A stretch of 61,161 bases of DNA from Anaerolineaceae bacterium UBA1363. Its GTDB lineage: Bacteria; Chloroflexota; Anaerolineae; Anaerolineales; Anaerolineaceae. Shown here piece by piece: positions 16,534-25,802 of the stretch. Each line of letters opens with the position of its first letter. Position 1 is the stretch's first letter. A model generated the notes under the pieces. The model was not told where the DNA came from and searched no databases. It saw only the letters and a list, made by a program, of their open reading frames with translations. The stretch is taken from positions 1-61,161 of the forward strand of contig DBRR01000044.1 in assembly GCA_002306055.1 (NCBI GenBank), read 5' to 3'. The position numbers and the translations under genes were made by a program.

Positions 16534-17703
16534 TTACGAACGCATGCCAAGCAGCAGATCAATGGTCAACTGGTCGAGCCGCTCATATTTAAGCCCGCGC
16601 CCTGCGATTGCTTTGCGGTCAAAGGGTAGTGCCTTGATCGCGTCGGCTTTTTCGGGTGAGTACTTGCCAAACAGCGCGGCAAGAGCGGGATCTTCCGTGT
16701 TGATCTCAGCCAAAATCGCCTGGATCTCCGGGTCTGCATTAAACTGAGCAGCTTTTTCCTTCAACATCAGGTAAGTGCGCATGCAGCCACGCGCGAAATC
16801 CTTCACACCCTCGTAATCTTCCGTGCGGTAGGCATGGGCATCAAAGTGACGTGAACCGCTGTAGCCTACGTCTTCAAGGAACTTCACCAGGTAGAAAGCC
16901 GCCTTCAGGTCACGCGATCCAAAGCGCAGGTCCTGGTCGTAGCGACCGGGGTATTGATCGTTCAGGTCAATGTGGAAGAGCTTGCCGGCTTCCCACGCCT
17001 GGGCGACGCCGTGCATAAAGTTCAGTCCTGACATATGCTCGTGGGCAACTTCAGGGTTGACACCGACCATCTCCGGGTGATCCAGCGTAGCGATGAAGCC
17101 AAGCATGTGACCAATGGTGGGGTTGTAAATATCGCCGCGGGGCTCGTTTGGTTTGGCTTCCAAGGCAAATTTTAAGCCGTAACCTTTGTCCAGGTTGTAT
17201 TCGCACAGGAAATTCAGCGCTTCGCGGTTGCGCTTGATTGATTCAACCGCGCTTTTACTGCTGTCGGTCTCAATGCCTTCACGACCGCCCCAAAAAACGT
17301 AGACTTTTGCGCCAAATTCGACTCCCAAGTCAATAGCGCGCATGGTTTTCTGCAGAGCGTAAGCGCGCACCTTGGGATCGTTGCTGGTAAAGGCGCCGTC
17401 CTTGAACACCGGGTCGCCAAACAAGTTGGTGGTAGCCATGGGCACTACCAGGCCGGTTTCATCCAATGCTTTGCGAAAATCGCGTTTGATTGCCTCTTCT
17501 TCGGCTGGGGTGGCATCGATTGGAATCAGGTCATTGTCATGGAAGTTAACGCCATAGGCACCAACCTCGCCTAATAGATAGACCAACTCCGCCGGGGTTT
17601 TGGGATCGCGTACCGGACCGCCGAATGGATCTCTTCCGATTGATCCTACTGTCCATAATCCAAAAGTAAATTTGTCTTCGGGTTTAGGGTTAAATGTGTT
17701 CAC
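16534..17703 (-). CDS. xylA: Xylose isomerase (class I, Streptomyces-type)
   Basis: The enzyme converts D-xylose to D-xylulose using two divalent metals. All expected sites are visible: the catalytic His in NFHDNDL (about residue 53), the metal ligands in EAKPNEPRGD (about 180), NPEVAHEHMSG (about 215), FHIDLNDQ (about 245) and HFDAH (about 287). The 389-residue length without the N-terminal insert is that of class I enzymes. The start codon is GTG with AAGGAG 8-13 bases upstream. It lies between the GH94 gene (58 bases) and GH3 (35 bases) in the operon. Confidence 0.97.
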   Translation of the reverse strand: MNTFNPKPEDKFTFGLWTVGSIGRDPFGGPVRDPKTPAELVYLLGEVGAYGVNFHDNDLIPIDATPAEEEAIKRDFRKALDETGLVVPMATTNLFGDPVFKDGAFTSNDPKVRAYALQKTMRAIDLGVEFGAKVYVFWGGREGIETDSSKSAVESIKRNREALNFLCEYNLDKGYGLKFALEAKPNEPRGDIYNPTIGHMLGFIATLDHPEMVGVNPEVAHEHMSGLNFMHGVAQAWEAGKLFHIDLNDQYPGRYDQDLRFGSRDLKAAFYLVKFLEDVGYSGSRHFDAHAYRTEDYEGVKDFARGCMRTYLMLKEKAAQFNADPEIQAILAEINTEDPALAALFGKYSPEKADAIKALPFDRKAIAGRGLKYERLDQLTIDLLLGMRS

Positions 17704-17761
17704 CGCTTATCTCCTTTGATTTTTGTGTTTTTTATAGTAGTGCTTTGACCTTAGTTTTACT

Positions 17762-20272
17762 TCAATTTTTCGCCAATTCCATCACTACGTTCACCTCGAG
17801 GGTCCCTTCGGGTGGAATGGGAATAACATAGCCTTCAATTAATTGACCATCAACAATAAGCCTGGTCGAACTAGAGGAGCTGCATCTTTCAACTTTTATG
17901 TTGTAGACCACACCCCGGAAGATGCGCTTTGCCTCAAAGCCTTGCCAGTCACTTGGAATGACTGGATGGATTGACAGGCCATTATAGGTAGGCTTTATAC
18001 CAAGGATATACTGGGTGATAGCTACGTAATTCCAACTGGCAGTACCTGTCAGCCAGGAATTCTTGGCTTCCCCATGCGTCGGTGCATCCTTACCGGCAAT
18101 CGTTTGGGCGTATACATAGGGCTCACAACGGTGAACCTCGCTGATTGCCTCACGGACGGATGGATTAATGCGTTTATAGTAATCAAAGGCCCGGTCGCCC
18201 CTGCCGATGACCGTCTCCGCGATCATGATCCACGGGTTGGAGTGGCAAAAGATGCTCGCATTCTCTTTATATCCTGGTGGATAGGAAGAAATTTCTCCCA
18301 ATCGCAGCTGATAACGGCTATATGCAGGGTTCAACAGCACTACTCCATGAGGGGTTGCTAACCTTTCTCTCACGGCATCAAGCGCTTGGCGGGCTTTGCC
18401 ATCCTCCACCCCCAACCCAGCCATAACACACAGCCCCTGGGGCTCGATAAAGATTTGACCTTCGTCGTTGAGGCGCGAACCGAGCGGCTCACCAAAGGCG
18501 TCATAGGCGCGCCTGAACCACTCTCCATCCCAGCCAGCTTGCCAGACCGCCTGCTCCATCTGCTGCGCTTTTTCTAAATAAAACTCTGGAGCATGAAAGT
18601 CATACGCCTTAGTAACAGTGTGCGAAGCAACAATTGAGGCGAGTTGAACCATTTCCTGGCAGGACAAGATGAACAAGCCAGCGATCATGATGCTTTCAGC
18701 GGTATTGCCATCCTGGTTGGTGGTGGTTTGGAAGGATTGTCCAGGCGTGTCGGAGAAGCAATTGAGGTTCAGGCAGTCATTCCAATCCGCCCTGCCAATC
18801 AGCGGCAGCTGGTGAGGTCCCAAACGTTCAAGTGTGTATTGAATAGCCCGCTGAAGGTGTTCGAACAAGGGCATTTCGGTGCCTCGCTGGTTCTCGTAGG
18901 GCACCATTTCGTCAAGGATGGAAAGATCCCCGGTTTCTTTCACGTACGCCGCGGTTGCGAGTACCAGCCAGTGAGGGTCGTCATTGAAACCAGAACCCAC
19001 GTCATTATTGCCGCGTTTGGTCAATGGTGAGTACTGATGGAAAGCCCCGCCATTGATTAGCTGTGTAGCCGCCAGGTCGATCAGCCTCTCGCGTGCGCGC
19101 TTAGGCACGATGTGCACAAAACCCAGCAGATCCTGGGCGGAATCGCGGAACCCCATGCCGCGTCCAATGCCACTTTCGAAGTAAGAAGCTGAACGGCTCA
19201 TGTTGAAAGTGATCATACACTGGTATGCATTCCAGATGTTGACCATGCGGTTAGTATCCTCATCTGGGGTAACCACTGTGAACTTGCTCAGCAGTTCTTT
19301 CCAGTATTCTCTTAATTCCTCAAAGGCTTTGTCCACACGGTCAAGCGAGAGGAATTCCCGGATAACCGGCAAAACACCTGCCTTATTGATCGTGTTTGAG
19401 TCCGCCGGATCAAATTTTTCGTTTGTTGAATTTTCATGATGTCCAAGCAAAAAGATCACCCGTTTTGCCTCACCGGGTTTCAAGTGCAGCTTGAGGTGGT
19501 GTGAGCCGATCGGCTGCCAGCCGTGTGCAATGGAGTTTTTCGACTGGCCACTTTCCACAACGAGAGGCCTGTCCCATCCCCGGTTGGGTCCCAGGAACGC
19601 ATCCCGCTGGGTATCAAACCCATTTAGTGGTTCAGAACAGGCAAAATAGGCGAAATGGTTTCGCCGCTCGCGATATTCCGTCTTATGAAAGATGGTGCCC
19701 CTCAAAACGTCTCCACCATCAGGATCTATGTGCAGATCTGGCACCTCCACCTCGCCGGTGTTGAAATTGCGTTGGAAGTTGGTGGAGTCATCCCAGGCAT
19801 CCCACAGCGCAAATTCGACCGCTGAGAACAGGTCAAGGTTGACCTCATCTTCCCTCTCATTTGCCAGTGTGACATCCCACACTTCACATTCTAAGTTAAG
19901 CGGAACAAAGTAGCGTATGCGGGCTTCGACGCCCTTTTTCTTTGACGTGATGACGGTATAGCCCATGCCATGACGGCATTCGTAGCTATCCAAATCCACC
20001 CGTGTTGGCATCCAGCTGGGAGACCAAATCTCGCCGCTATCAGCATCGCGCAGATAGATATACCGACCGCCCATGTCGAGAGGAGCGTTATTGTAACGGT
20101 AGCGGGTTAATCTCCTCAGGCGGGCATCCTTATAAAAAGAATATCCACCAGCAGTATTGGAAATAAGTCCAAAAAAAGAGTCTGTACCAAGGTAATTGAT
20201 CCAGGGTAAAGGAGTGTCAGGGCGCGTAATTACATATTCTCTTGATTTATCGTCAAAATAACCAAACCGCAT
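17762..20272 (-). CDS. GH94 cellobiose/cellodextrin phosphorylase
   Basis: An inverting phosphorylase that would release glucose-1-phosphate from beta-glucosides such as cellobiose and so save ATP. The 836 residues span the beta-sandwich N-domain (1-290, RFGYFDDKSREYVITRPDTP at the start), a linker helix region and the (alpha/alpha)6 catalytic domain. GRADWNDCLNL near 493-503 holds the general acid, and GIGRGMGFRDSAQD (368-381) is typical of cellobiose phosphorylases. The start is moved to 20272 because GGAGG sits 8 bases upstream. It follows the two permease genes. Cellobiose is the best guess, but longer or mixed beta-glucans are possible. Confidence 0.92.
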   Translation of the reverse strand: MRFGYFDDKSREYVITRPDTPLPWINYLGTDSFFGLISNTAGGYSFYKDARLRRLTRYRYNNAPLDMGGRYIYLRDADSGEIWSPSWMPTRVDLDSYECRHGMGYTVITSKKKGVEARIRYFVPLNLECEVWDVTLANEREDEVNLDLFSAVEFALWDAWDDSTNFQRNFNTGEVEVPDLHIDPDGGDVLRGTIFHKTEYRERRNHFAYFACSEPLNGFDTQRDAFLGPNRGWDRPLVVESGQSKNSIAHGWQPIGSHHLKLHLKPGEAKRVIFLLGHHENSTNEKFDPADSNTINKAGVLPVIREFLSLDRVDKAFEELREYWKELLSKFTVVTPDEDTNRMVNIWNAYQCMITFNMSRSASYFESGIGRGMGFRDSAQDLLGFVHIVPKRARERLIDLAATQLINGGAFHQYSPLTKRGNNDVGSGFNDDPHWLVLATAAYVKETGDLSILDEMVPYENQRGTEMPLFEHLQRAIQYTLERLGPHQLPLIGRADWNDCLNLNCFSDTPGQSFQTTTNQDGNTAESIMIAGLFILSCQEMVQLASIVASHTVTKAYDFHAPEFYLEKAQQMEQAVWQAGWDGEWFRRAYDAFGEPLGSRLNDEGQIFIEPQGLCVMAGLGVEDGKARQALDAVRERLATPHGVVLLNPAYSRYQLRLGEISSYPPGYKENASIFCHSNPWIMIAETVIGRGDRAFDYYKRINPSVREAISEVHRCEPYVYAQTIAGKDAPTHGEAKNSWLTGTASWNYVAITQYILGIKPTYNGLSIHPVIPSDWQGFEAKRIFRGVVYNIKVERCSSSSSTRLIVDGQLIEGYVIPIPPEGTLEVNVVMELAKN

Positions 20273-20395
20273 AAAGAATCCTCCACCTGTAACCGGCAAC
20301 AATTAATAGAATGAACGCTTAATCAGGCAAAGCCCTGGCTCTAACAAAGCCAGAACTTCAGCCTAACGCGCTGCAATTGTGATCTTCTTCTAACC

Positions 20396-21241
20396 TCATT
20401 CCTTGACAGCACCCATCGAAATCCCATTCACGATATAGCGTGAGAACAGGAAATAGATGAGGATGATCGGAACGACCGAAGCTGCCAACCCAAGGTAAAT
20501 AGCTCCGTATTCATGCCGATAAATATCGCCTCGAAGGGTTTGAACCAACATTGGCAAGGTGTATTTATCTCGAGACGTAATCAGGATGAAGGCATTGAAG
20601 AAGTTGTTCCAGGATGCCACGAAAGCAAAAATACCCATAGTGAACATGCCGGGTAGAGCGATCGGGATCATGATGCGGTGAAAGATACCAAGCTCAGAAG
20701 CACCGTCGATCCGACCTGCGTCAATTAGATCCTGGATCATAATCGAGTCAAGATATTGCTTGGCAAAAAAGACCGAACCTGCTGACGCAATGCTGGGTAA
20801 GATCAGAGACGCGTAGGAGTCCGTTAGCCCCAGTTTTGACATCCACTGGTAAAAACCGATGATGGAAAGCTGCATGGGGATCATGACCAGCACAATGATC
20901 AGGTTGTACAGGGTGTTTTTACCTTTAAAATTGTATCCGACGATACCATAAGCTGTAAGCATGGAAAAGTAGACTGTGACTATTGTTGTCAAAACCGCAA
21001 TAGTCAAACTGTTTAAGAAGCCCCTCGGTAGATCAAGCCCTTTGCTGAGCAAGATTTTGTAATTCGTTATGAGGTATTTGCTTGGAAGCAGGCTAATCCC
21101 CTGCTGAATTTCCAGAGTCGAACGGGTAGCGTTTACGATTAGCATCCACACAGGGAGAAGTGTGATAACCACCAGGATCACCAAGAAAAGGTATACAAAT
21201 GTTCGGGAAATAATCGTTCCGGTTCGATAACTGATTTTCAT
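20396..21241 (-). CDS. Sugar ABC transporter permease, MalG-like (CUT1)
   Basis: This inner-membrane permease subunit has six predicted helices in 281 residues. The EAA loop is DAGRIDGASELGIFHRIMIPIALPGM (about 178-203), the contact for the ATPase. The family has a long first periplasmic loop and ends in a short cytosolic tail (FSRYIVNGISMGAVKE), typical for MalG/LacG-type proteins. It pairs with the MalF-like permease 11 bases upstream and with the binding protein of the operon. No ATPase is encoded here, so a shared MsiK/UgpC-type ATPase elsewhere in the genome is expected. Confidence 0.93.
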   Translation of the reverse strand: MKISYRTGTIISRTFVYLFLVILVVITLLPVWMLIVNATRSTLEIQQGISLLPSKYLITNYKILLSKGLDLPRGFLNSLTIAVLTTIVTVYFSMLTAYGIVGYNFKGKNTLYNLIIVLVMIPMQLSIIGFYQWMSKLGLTDSYASLILPSIASAGSVFFAKQYLDSIMIQDLIDAGRIDGASELGIFHRIMIPIALPGMFTMGIFAFVASWNNFFNAFILITSRDKYTLPMLVQTLRGDIYRHEYGAIYLGLAASVVPIILIYFLFSRYIVNGISMGAVKE

Positions 21242-21252
21242 GTCCTGCCCTC

Positions 21253-22167
21253 CTATTTGTCAGCCTCGGCTGGCTCATCATGTTTTTCGCGTAATAAGAA
21301 GAATATCAATAGCGCGACAATGCTGGTCATCAGGAACACGACCAGACCAACCGCAGAAGCTGCGCCAATGTGCCCTTTGCTGCTGTGAAATTTCATATAC
21401 ATGTTGATGGTATTTGTAAGGATGGAATTGCCCGGGCTACCTCTTCCATCCGTCAGAAGGTATGGGATGTCGAACATCTGCATACCACCTACCAATGATG
21501 TTACCAGAATATAAATTAAAACCGGCTTGATCAAAGGTAAGGTGATCATCCGAAACATCTGGAACGTGCCGGCGCCATCGACCTCTGCAGCCTCATATAA
21601 GGAGGGTGATATGGTCGTCATGGCAGCCATCAGGAGGATGGTGGTCTGTCCGAACCACATCCACCATTGGATGAAAACCACTAACCCCCGAGCAACAGCT
21701 GGCTTTCGAAGAAAGTCGACTGCCTCAGTTAAAAAACCAGATCTGACCAATAATTGGTTCACCGGTCCATAATATGAAAATAAAGAAAAGAAGAGAGCAG
21801 CTACAGCTGATGCCATCATCAAATTGGGCATATAAAAGATCATGCGCCAAATTCCTACCCCCTTGATCTTCAGGCGATTATTGGTAAACCAAATCGCAAG
21901 CAGAAATGCAATTCCTATTTGCGGAATAAAGTTCATCAACCACAATTCCCAGGTATTCTTTATTGCAGTTGTGAAGGTACTATCTGCAAATAACTGTCGA
22001 AAATTCTGCAAACCAATGAATCTGTAACTACTGGACATAAGCGTCCGGTCTGTGAAGCTCAAAACAATAGTGTTTATTACCGGATATAAACCGAAGACCA
22101 AGAAACCTATGATGAATGGGGCAACAAAAAGGTAACCATACTGCTGATGCTTAAGTTTCTTAAACAT
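21253..22167 (-). CDS. Sugar ABC transporter permease, MalF-like (CUT1)
   Basis: This 304-residue permease has six helices and starts QYGYLFVAPFIIGFLVFGLY, the usual N-terminus of CUT1 MalF/UgpA-type proteins. Its EAA loop is EAAEVDGAGTFQMFRMITLP (about 190-210). It forms the heterodimeric channel with the next gene. It follows the binding-protein gene by 78 bases; that gap contains a strong stem-loop which may lower permease mRNA relative to the binding protein. Confidence 0.93.
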   Translation of the reverse strand: MFKKLKHQQYGYLFVAPFIIGFLVFGLYPVINTIVLSFTDRTLMSSSYRFIGLQNFRQLFADSTFTTAIKNTWELWLMNFIPQIGIAFLLAIWFTNNRLKIKGVGIWRMIFYMPNLMMASAVAALFFSLFSYYGPVNQLLVRSGFLTEAVDFLRKPAVARGLVVFIQWWMWFGQTTILLMAAMTTISPSLYEAAEVDGAGTFQMFRMITLPLIKPVLIYILVTSLVGGMQMFDIPYLLTDGRGSPGNSILTNTINMYMKFHSSKGHIGAASAVGLVVFLMTSIVALLIFFLLREKHDEPAEADK

Positions 22168-22197
22168 TGTGCTCCCTAATTAGCTGTTTCATGTGTA

Positions 22198-22230
22198 GAT
22201 GAGTCAGTACAGAATTTGTACTGACTCATC
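22198..22230 (-). promoter_or_regulatory. Intercistronic stem-loop between binding-protein and permease genes
   Basis: A perfect 14-bp inverted repeat (22198-22211 with 22217-22230, 5-base loop) lies in the 78-base gap. No T-run follows on the minus strand, so it is better seen as an mRNA-stabilising or attenuating hairpin than as a full terminator. Confidence 0.7.
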
Positions 22231-22245
22231 CATAAAATCAGGTGT

Positions 22246-23721
22246 CTAATATTCGATAACCAGATCCGGGAACTCGTTCCGGACAGCATCTTTCCAGAGC
22301 TTCCACATTTCGTCCAGGGTAATCGTACCTTCGAGATACGAGTTCAAAGGATCATTGAGGGCGCGCTGAATTGCGTCGTCAGAGCCCTGCATCAGGCGGC
22401 CATTCACGCGAGGCGCAGCAGCCGCAAAGCCACCGTAGGGGTTCTGACCGCCGAGGAATTTGCTTAATTCGGAGTCATCGAAGAAGGAAATGATCTTCTC
22501 GACAACAACCTGGCTGCCAACAAAGTCGCCAGGTGCCTGATATTGATCATCAGGAACGGTGGGATCGATAGCTTTCAGGTATTCATTGGTGTATACACCA
22601 GTTGCCCAATTGGTCAGATTCTCTTCATCCAGAGTGCAGAAACGAACGAACTCTTTTGCAAGGTCCATGTTCTTGGTTTCCTTCATCACACCCAGCCAGG
22701 TGCCGCCCCATTGATAGGGCATAGGTCCTTCAATAACAGCCCAGTCGCCCTTGGTAGAGCTGGAGCCATCTGCAGAGGTGGAGTTGGGATACAAAACATA
22801 GGAAAGACCCCAAGTGGGGAGGAAGTAGCTGAAAACCTTCTTGGGGTTGCCTGCTGCATCTCTCAGAGTGTCATTCATTCCAGCGAACCAGCCTTCCTGC
22901 CATTGGGTCGCGCGGGCTTCGTAGCCATTGTCGCGGAAGAGCTTCGCGGTTTCAACCATCTTTTCGACCATTGGATCCACTGTTAATTTGCCGTCGACAA
23001 CCCAAGGCTGCTCGCGGTTAGCAAAGAACAGGTTCTGGAAATCCCCATTGGAGGCAACCATGTAGGTATTGCCACCAGATTTTTCCTTGACAACTTCGGC
23101 AGCTTCAATGTACTTGTCAAAATCTCCCAGAATTTCCTGCATTTGCGCAGGATCGTCAGTTCCAAAGTATTCCTTGGCCAGGCTGCGGCGATAGAAGAGA
23201 GCGCCCGGGGTAGCCTGGTAGGAATAGGCTTTGTGGACGCCTTCGTGCATACCGACTTCGTAAACGAAGGGGTACACCTTCAGTTCGTCTGCGTATTTCT
23301 GGAGGTCACCAATATCGGCAAGGAAATCGCTTTCCACATAGCTTTTCACGAATGCGGCCTCGAGTGCGACTACATCGGGAACATCTGCTGTACCGAGGGT
23401 GGCGAGCAGTTTGGTTTGATACTCACCGTTTGTCATGGGGATCATCGTGTAGACTACATCCACATCCGGGTGGGTTTTCTCAAAGGCAACTGCCATGGTG
23501 AGAATTTCATTGGTGAAAGACCAGACATTCAAGACGGTCTTTTCGCCAGTAGTGGGGGCCTCTGCAGCCGGCGCTTCAGCAGTCGGTTCCTCTGCAGCCG
23601 GTGCTTCAGCAGTCGGTGCCTCTGCAGCCGGCGCTTCGGTGGTAGCAGAGGGAGTGCCGCAAGCACCGAGCACAAGGCTCATGACCATTAATACTGCCAA
23701 AAATCCAAATAGACGTTTCAT
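22246..23721 (-). CDS. Sugar-binding lipoprotein of CUT1 ABC importer
   Basis: A type 1 extracellular solute-binding protein of 491 residues. Its lipoprotein signal ends in VLGAC (Cys21), followed by a low-complexity linker of repeated EAPAAEAPTAEAP units (about 27-57) that tethers the domain to the membrane. The mature fold begins KTVLNVWSFTNEI and carries the usual FEKTHPDVDVVY segment. The DNA for the linker is a direct tandem repeat. It is the second gene of the operon after lacI, and a LacI-type operator lies about 95 bases upstream inside the lacI 3' end. Ligand is inferred from the operon to be a xylose- or glucose-containing oligosaccharide. Confidence 0.93.
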   Translation of the reverse strand: MKRLFGFLAVLMVMSLVLGACGTPSATTEAPAAEAPTAEAPAAEEPTAEAPAAEAPTTGEKTVLNVWSFTNEILTMAVAFEKTHPDVDVVYTMIPMTNGEYQTKLLATLGTADVPDVVALEAAFVKSYVESDFLADIGDLQKYADELKVYPFVYEVGMHEGVHKAYSYQATPGALFYRRSLAKEYFGTDDPAQMQEILGDFDKYIEAAEVVKEKSGGNTYMVASNGDFQNLFFANREQPWVVDGKLTVDPMVEKMVETAKLFRDNGYEARATQWQEGWFAGMNDTLRDAAGNPKKVFSYFLPTWGLSYVLYPNSTSADGSSSTKGDWAVIEGPMPYQWGGTWLGVMKETKNMDLAKEFVRFCTLDEENLTNWATGVYTNEYLKAIDPTVPDDQYQAPGDFVGSQVVVEKIISFFDDSELSKFLGGQNPYGGFAAAAPRVNGRLMQGSDDAIQRALNDPLNSYLEGTITLDEMWKLWKDAVRNEFPDLVIEY

Positions 23722-23799
23722 TTTCTTTACTTTCTCCTTTTAGTTTTAATTGGTTCTTACAACAATTGACATCAGTAAATAGTGAATTGCACCTCCTGT

Positions 23800-24876
23800 T
23801 TATGCCGGCGCTTTGAGAGCGCTCCCTTCCATTTCTGTCCCCTGAACCGTGGGTCTGCTTACTGATTTTCCCCCACATGTGTCACGTATGACCAGTTCAG
23901 TATCAAGAATCATACGTTTGGCCGGTTTTGTGCCTTTTTCAATCATATCTATCAGCAGATCAACTGCTTTGATACCAAAATGTGTGATCGGTTGATGAAC
24001 AGTCGTCAACTTGATTGGCAGAGTAGAAGCAACCGGTAGATCATCAAACCCAACAAAAGCAACATCCTTCGGAATTTCCAAGCCGGCTTCCTGAACAGCT
24101 CGCATCGCCCCAATTGCCATCACATCCGACTGTGCAAAAATCGCATCTGGTCTGAAGGGCAACAACTTTTTCATGGCAATATAGCCGCTATTTTCGGAAA
24201 AATCGCCTTCAGCGATCAAAGACGGGTCGATCTCTCTGCCAGCTTCAGACATTGCCTGGACAAAGCCTGCCTGCCTGTCAATCGACGTCGTGCTATGAAT
24301 TGCCCCTGTGATCATGCCGATCCGCTGATAACCAAGGCTAATTAGGTGGGTTGTGGCTTGTTTTGCCGCCGAAACATTGTCTACATCGATGTAATTTACA
24401 GATTTTTCCTCAAAAGGTCGCCCTAAAACCAATACTGGCAAATGCGAGGAGATTAGACGCCTGAAAAGATTGTCGTCCGAGTTACCGGATTGTAACAGAA
24501 TACCATCCAGCATCCCCCTCCGCAAAAGCCGGGGGGTGATCTCGTTTTCATCTTCCTGGTTGCCCACCAAAAAAAGTGAAAGTGTCAAATGGTGATTGTT
24601 ACACGCGAAAGCCACACCCTGGGTGAGCTGCGGGAAGTAAGGGTCAGTAAAAAAGGCGCTTGTGGATCTCGGGATAACCAACCCGATCATGTTGGTCCGC
24701 TGGGATGCCAGAGATCTGGCTGCCGCGTTTGGATGATAACCATTGTTTTGAATGATCTTTTCCACCCGCTTGCGGGTTGCAGCACTCACGTGGGGGCTGT
24801 CATTGACCACCCGTGATACGGTTGACCTGGAAACACCAGCTAACTTCGCAATATCCTCAAGTTTTAGATTATCCAT
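23800..24876 (-). CDS. LacI-family transcriptional repressor
   Basis: The 358-residue product has a helix-turn-helix at residues 5-25 (LEDIAKLAGVSRSTVSRVVN), the hinge helix (NAAARSLAS) and a periplasmic-binding-protein-like effector domain ending with DLLIDMIEKG. The start at ATG 24876 is chosen since this aligns with family N-termini. Its promoter overlaps an operator at the predicted start of transcription, so it should repress itself. A second identical operator sits in its own last codons, upstream of the sugar-binding protein gene. Effector and regulon are inferred: sugars from beta-xylosides or beta-glucosides relieve repression of the operon. Confidence 0.93.
   Translation of the reverse strand: MDNLKLEDIAKLAGVSRSTVSRVVNDSPHVSAATRKRVEKIIQNNGYHPNAAARSLASQRTNMIGLVIPRSTSAFFTDPYFPQLTQGVAFACNNHHLTLSLFLVGNQEDENEITPRLLRRGMLDGILLQSGNSDDNLFRRLISSHLPVLVLGRPFEEKSVNYIDVDNVSAAKQATTHLISLGYQRIGMITGAIHSTTSIDRQAGFVQAMSEAGREIDPSLIAEGDFSENSGYIAMKKLLPFRPDAIFAQSDVMAIGAMRAVQEAGLEIPKDVAFVGFDDLPVASTLPIKLTTVHQPITHFGIKAVDLLIDMIEKGTKPAKRMILDTELVIRDTCGGKSVSRPTVQGTEMEGSALKAPA
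23815..23826. promoter_or_regulatory. LacI-type operator inside the lacI 3' end
   Basis: GAGAGCGCTCCC is the exact reverse complement of the operator at 24915-24926. It codes for part of the last residues of the repressor and lies 94 bases before the binding-protein start. It could act as a roadblock or form a loop with the first operator. Confidence 0.7.
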
Positions 24877-24914
24877 GTTTCGCTTTCGTGAACGTATAAT
24901 AATCAATCATTTTT

Positions 24915-24926
24915 GGGAGCGCTCTC
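24915..24926. promoter_or_regulatory. LacI-type operator at the lacI transcription start
   Basis: GGGAGCGCTCTC has the CG-centred near-palindrome typical of LacI-family sites. It lies 8 bases downstream of the -10 box, covering the expected start of transcription. Confidence 0.75.
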
Positions 24927-24933
24927 ATAAATC

Positions 24934-24963
24934 ATTATAGTACATTGGAAGTTAATTTGTCAA
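24934..24963 (-). promoter_or_regulatory. Consensus promoter of the lacI-led sugar operon
   Basis: On the minus strand TTGACA (24958-24963) and TATAAT (24934-24939) are perfect and spaced by 18 bases. The operator lies directly downstream, which fits strong but repressible expression. Confidence 0.85.
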
Positions 24964-25145
24964 TAGTTTTTACTAAAATCTGTTTGGATCACCACAGGAA
25001 GGTTTTGCGAAACCCATGATCCTTTTTGCTAAAAGCAGCATTATTGTGCTTATATTGGAGTCATCAGTTGCTTGCATGTAGCTCCCCACGGAAGATTAGA
25101 TCATTTAATTGCCGTTTCCATTCAGAACAAGAGAATTTATGCGCA

Positions 25146-25802
25146 ATGAAAGATTTCACAAGAAAAGACTTATCTTTTTCACTTTGCGGGCTGAACTGCA
25201 GGTTATGCCCGATGCGCTTGGGTAAATATTGCCCGGGGTGTGGCGGAGGTGCTGGCAACCAATCTTGCGCGATCGCAAGATGCAGACTGCAGCATGAGCG
25301 TGTCGAATACTGTTTTCTTTGCCTTGAATTTCCCTGCTCAAATTATGTTGGCGCTGAGGATTACGACTCATTGATCACACATCAACAGCAATTAAGTCAC
25401 AAAAGGCGCGCGCGACAGATCGGGATTGAGGAATTCAGTCAAGAACCGACCAGGAAATCGGAAATCCTGCAGACATTACTGGCAGAATATAATAGAAGCA
25501 GAAAGACGTTCTGTTGCGTTGCGACAAACCGGCTGCCTTTGGCGCAGATCGAAAAGATCGTGGAACAAGTAGCCAATCATCCAGCTTTAGGCGCCCTGTC
25601 TATGAAAGAAAAAGCAGCTTATGTTGTCAGGCTTTTTGAAAACGGCGCTTCGCGGGAGGGGTTCATGCTCAAGCTTCGCAAAAAAACCAGCAGTCTAGCT
25701 GATTTAATTGTCTTCTCCTCTCTACCAGGCACGAAAAGCCGCAATCACATGGTTTTGATCCAAATTGCGTTGAAAAAGAACTCGCTGGTAACCACCTTTT
25801 AA
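25146..25802 (+). CDS. DUF3795 Cys-rich protein
   Basis: This 218-residue protein starts at the internal ATG 25146, after which the conserved part begins. The Cys pattern CGLNCRLCPM, CPGCGGG, then SCAIARC and CFLCLEFPC (residues 13-62) is that of DUF3795 and suggests a zinc or iron-sulfur site. The C-terminal 130 residues are helical and variable. Function is unknown for the family. Its TAA stop overlaps the TAA of the convergent phosphoribosyltransferase gene through the palindrome TTAA. A shorter paralogue occurs at 52394. Confidence 0.8.
   Translation: MKDFTRKDLSFSLCGLNCRLCPMRLGKYCPGCGGGAGNQSCAIARCRLQHERVEYCFLCLEFPCSNYVGAEDYDSLITHQQQLSHKRRARQIGIEEFSQEPTRKSEILQTLLAEYNRSRKTFCCVATNRLPLAQIEKIVEQVANHPALGALSMKEKAAYVVRLFENGASREGFMLKLRKKTSSLADLIVFSSLPGTKSRNHMVLIQIALKKNSLVTTF

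Noticed and set aside
23560..23640. Tandem DNA repeats in the sugar-binding protein gene
   Set aside because: They encode the Ala/Pro/Glu tether after the lipobox; a common feature in this group and not a separate element.
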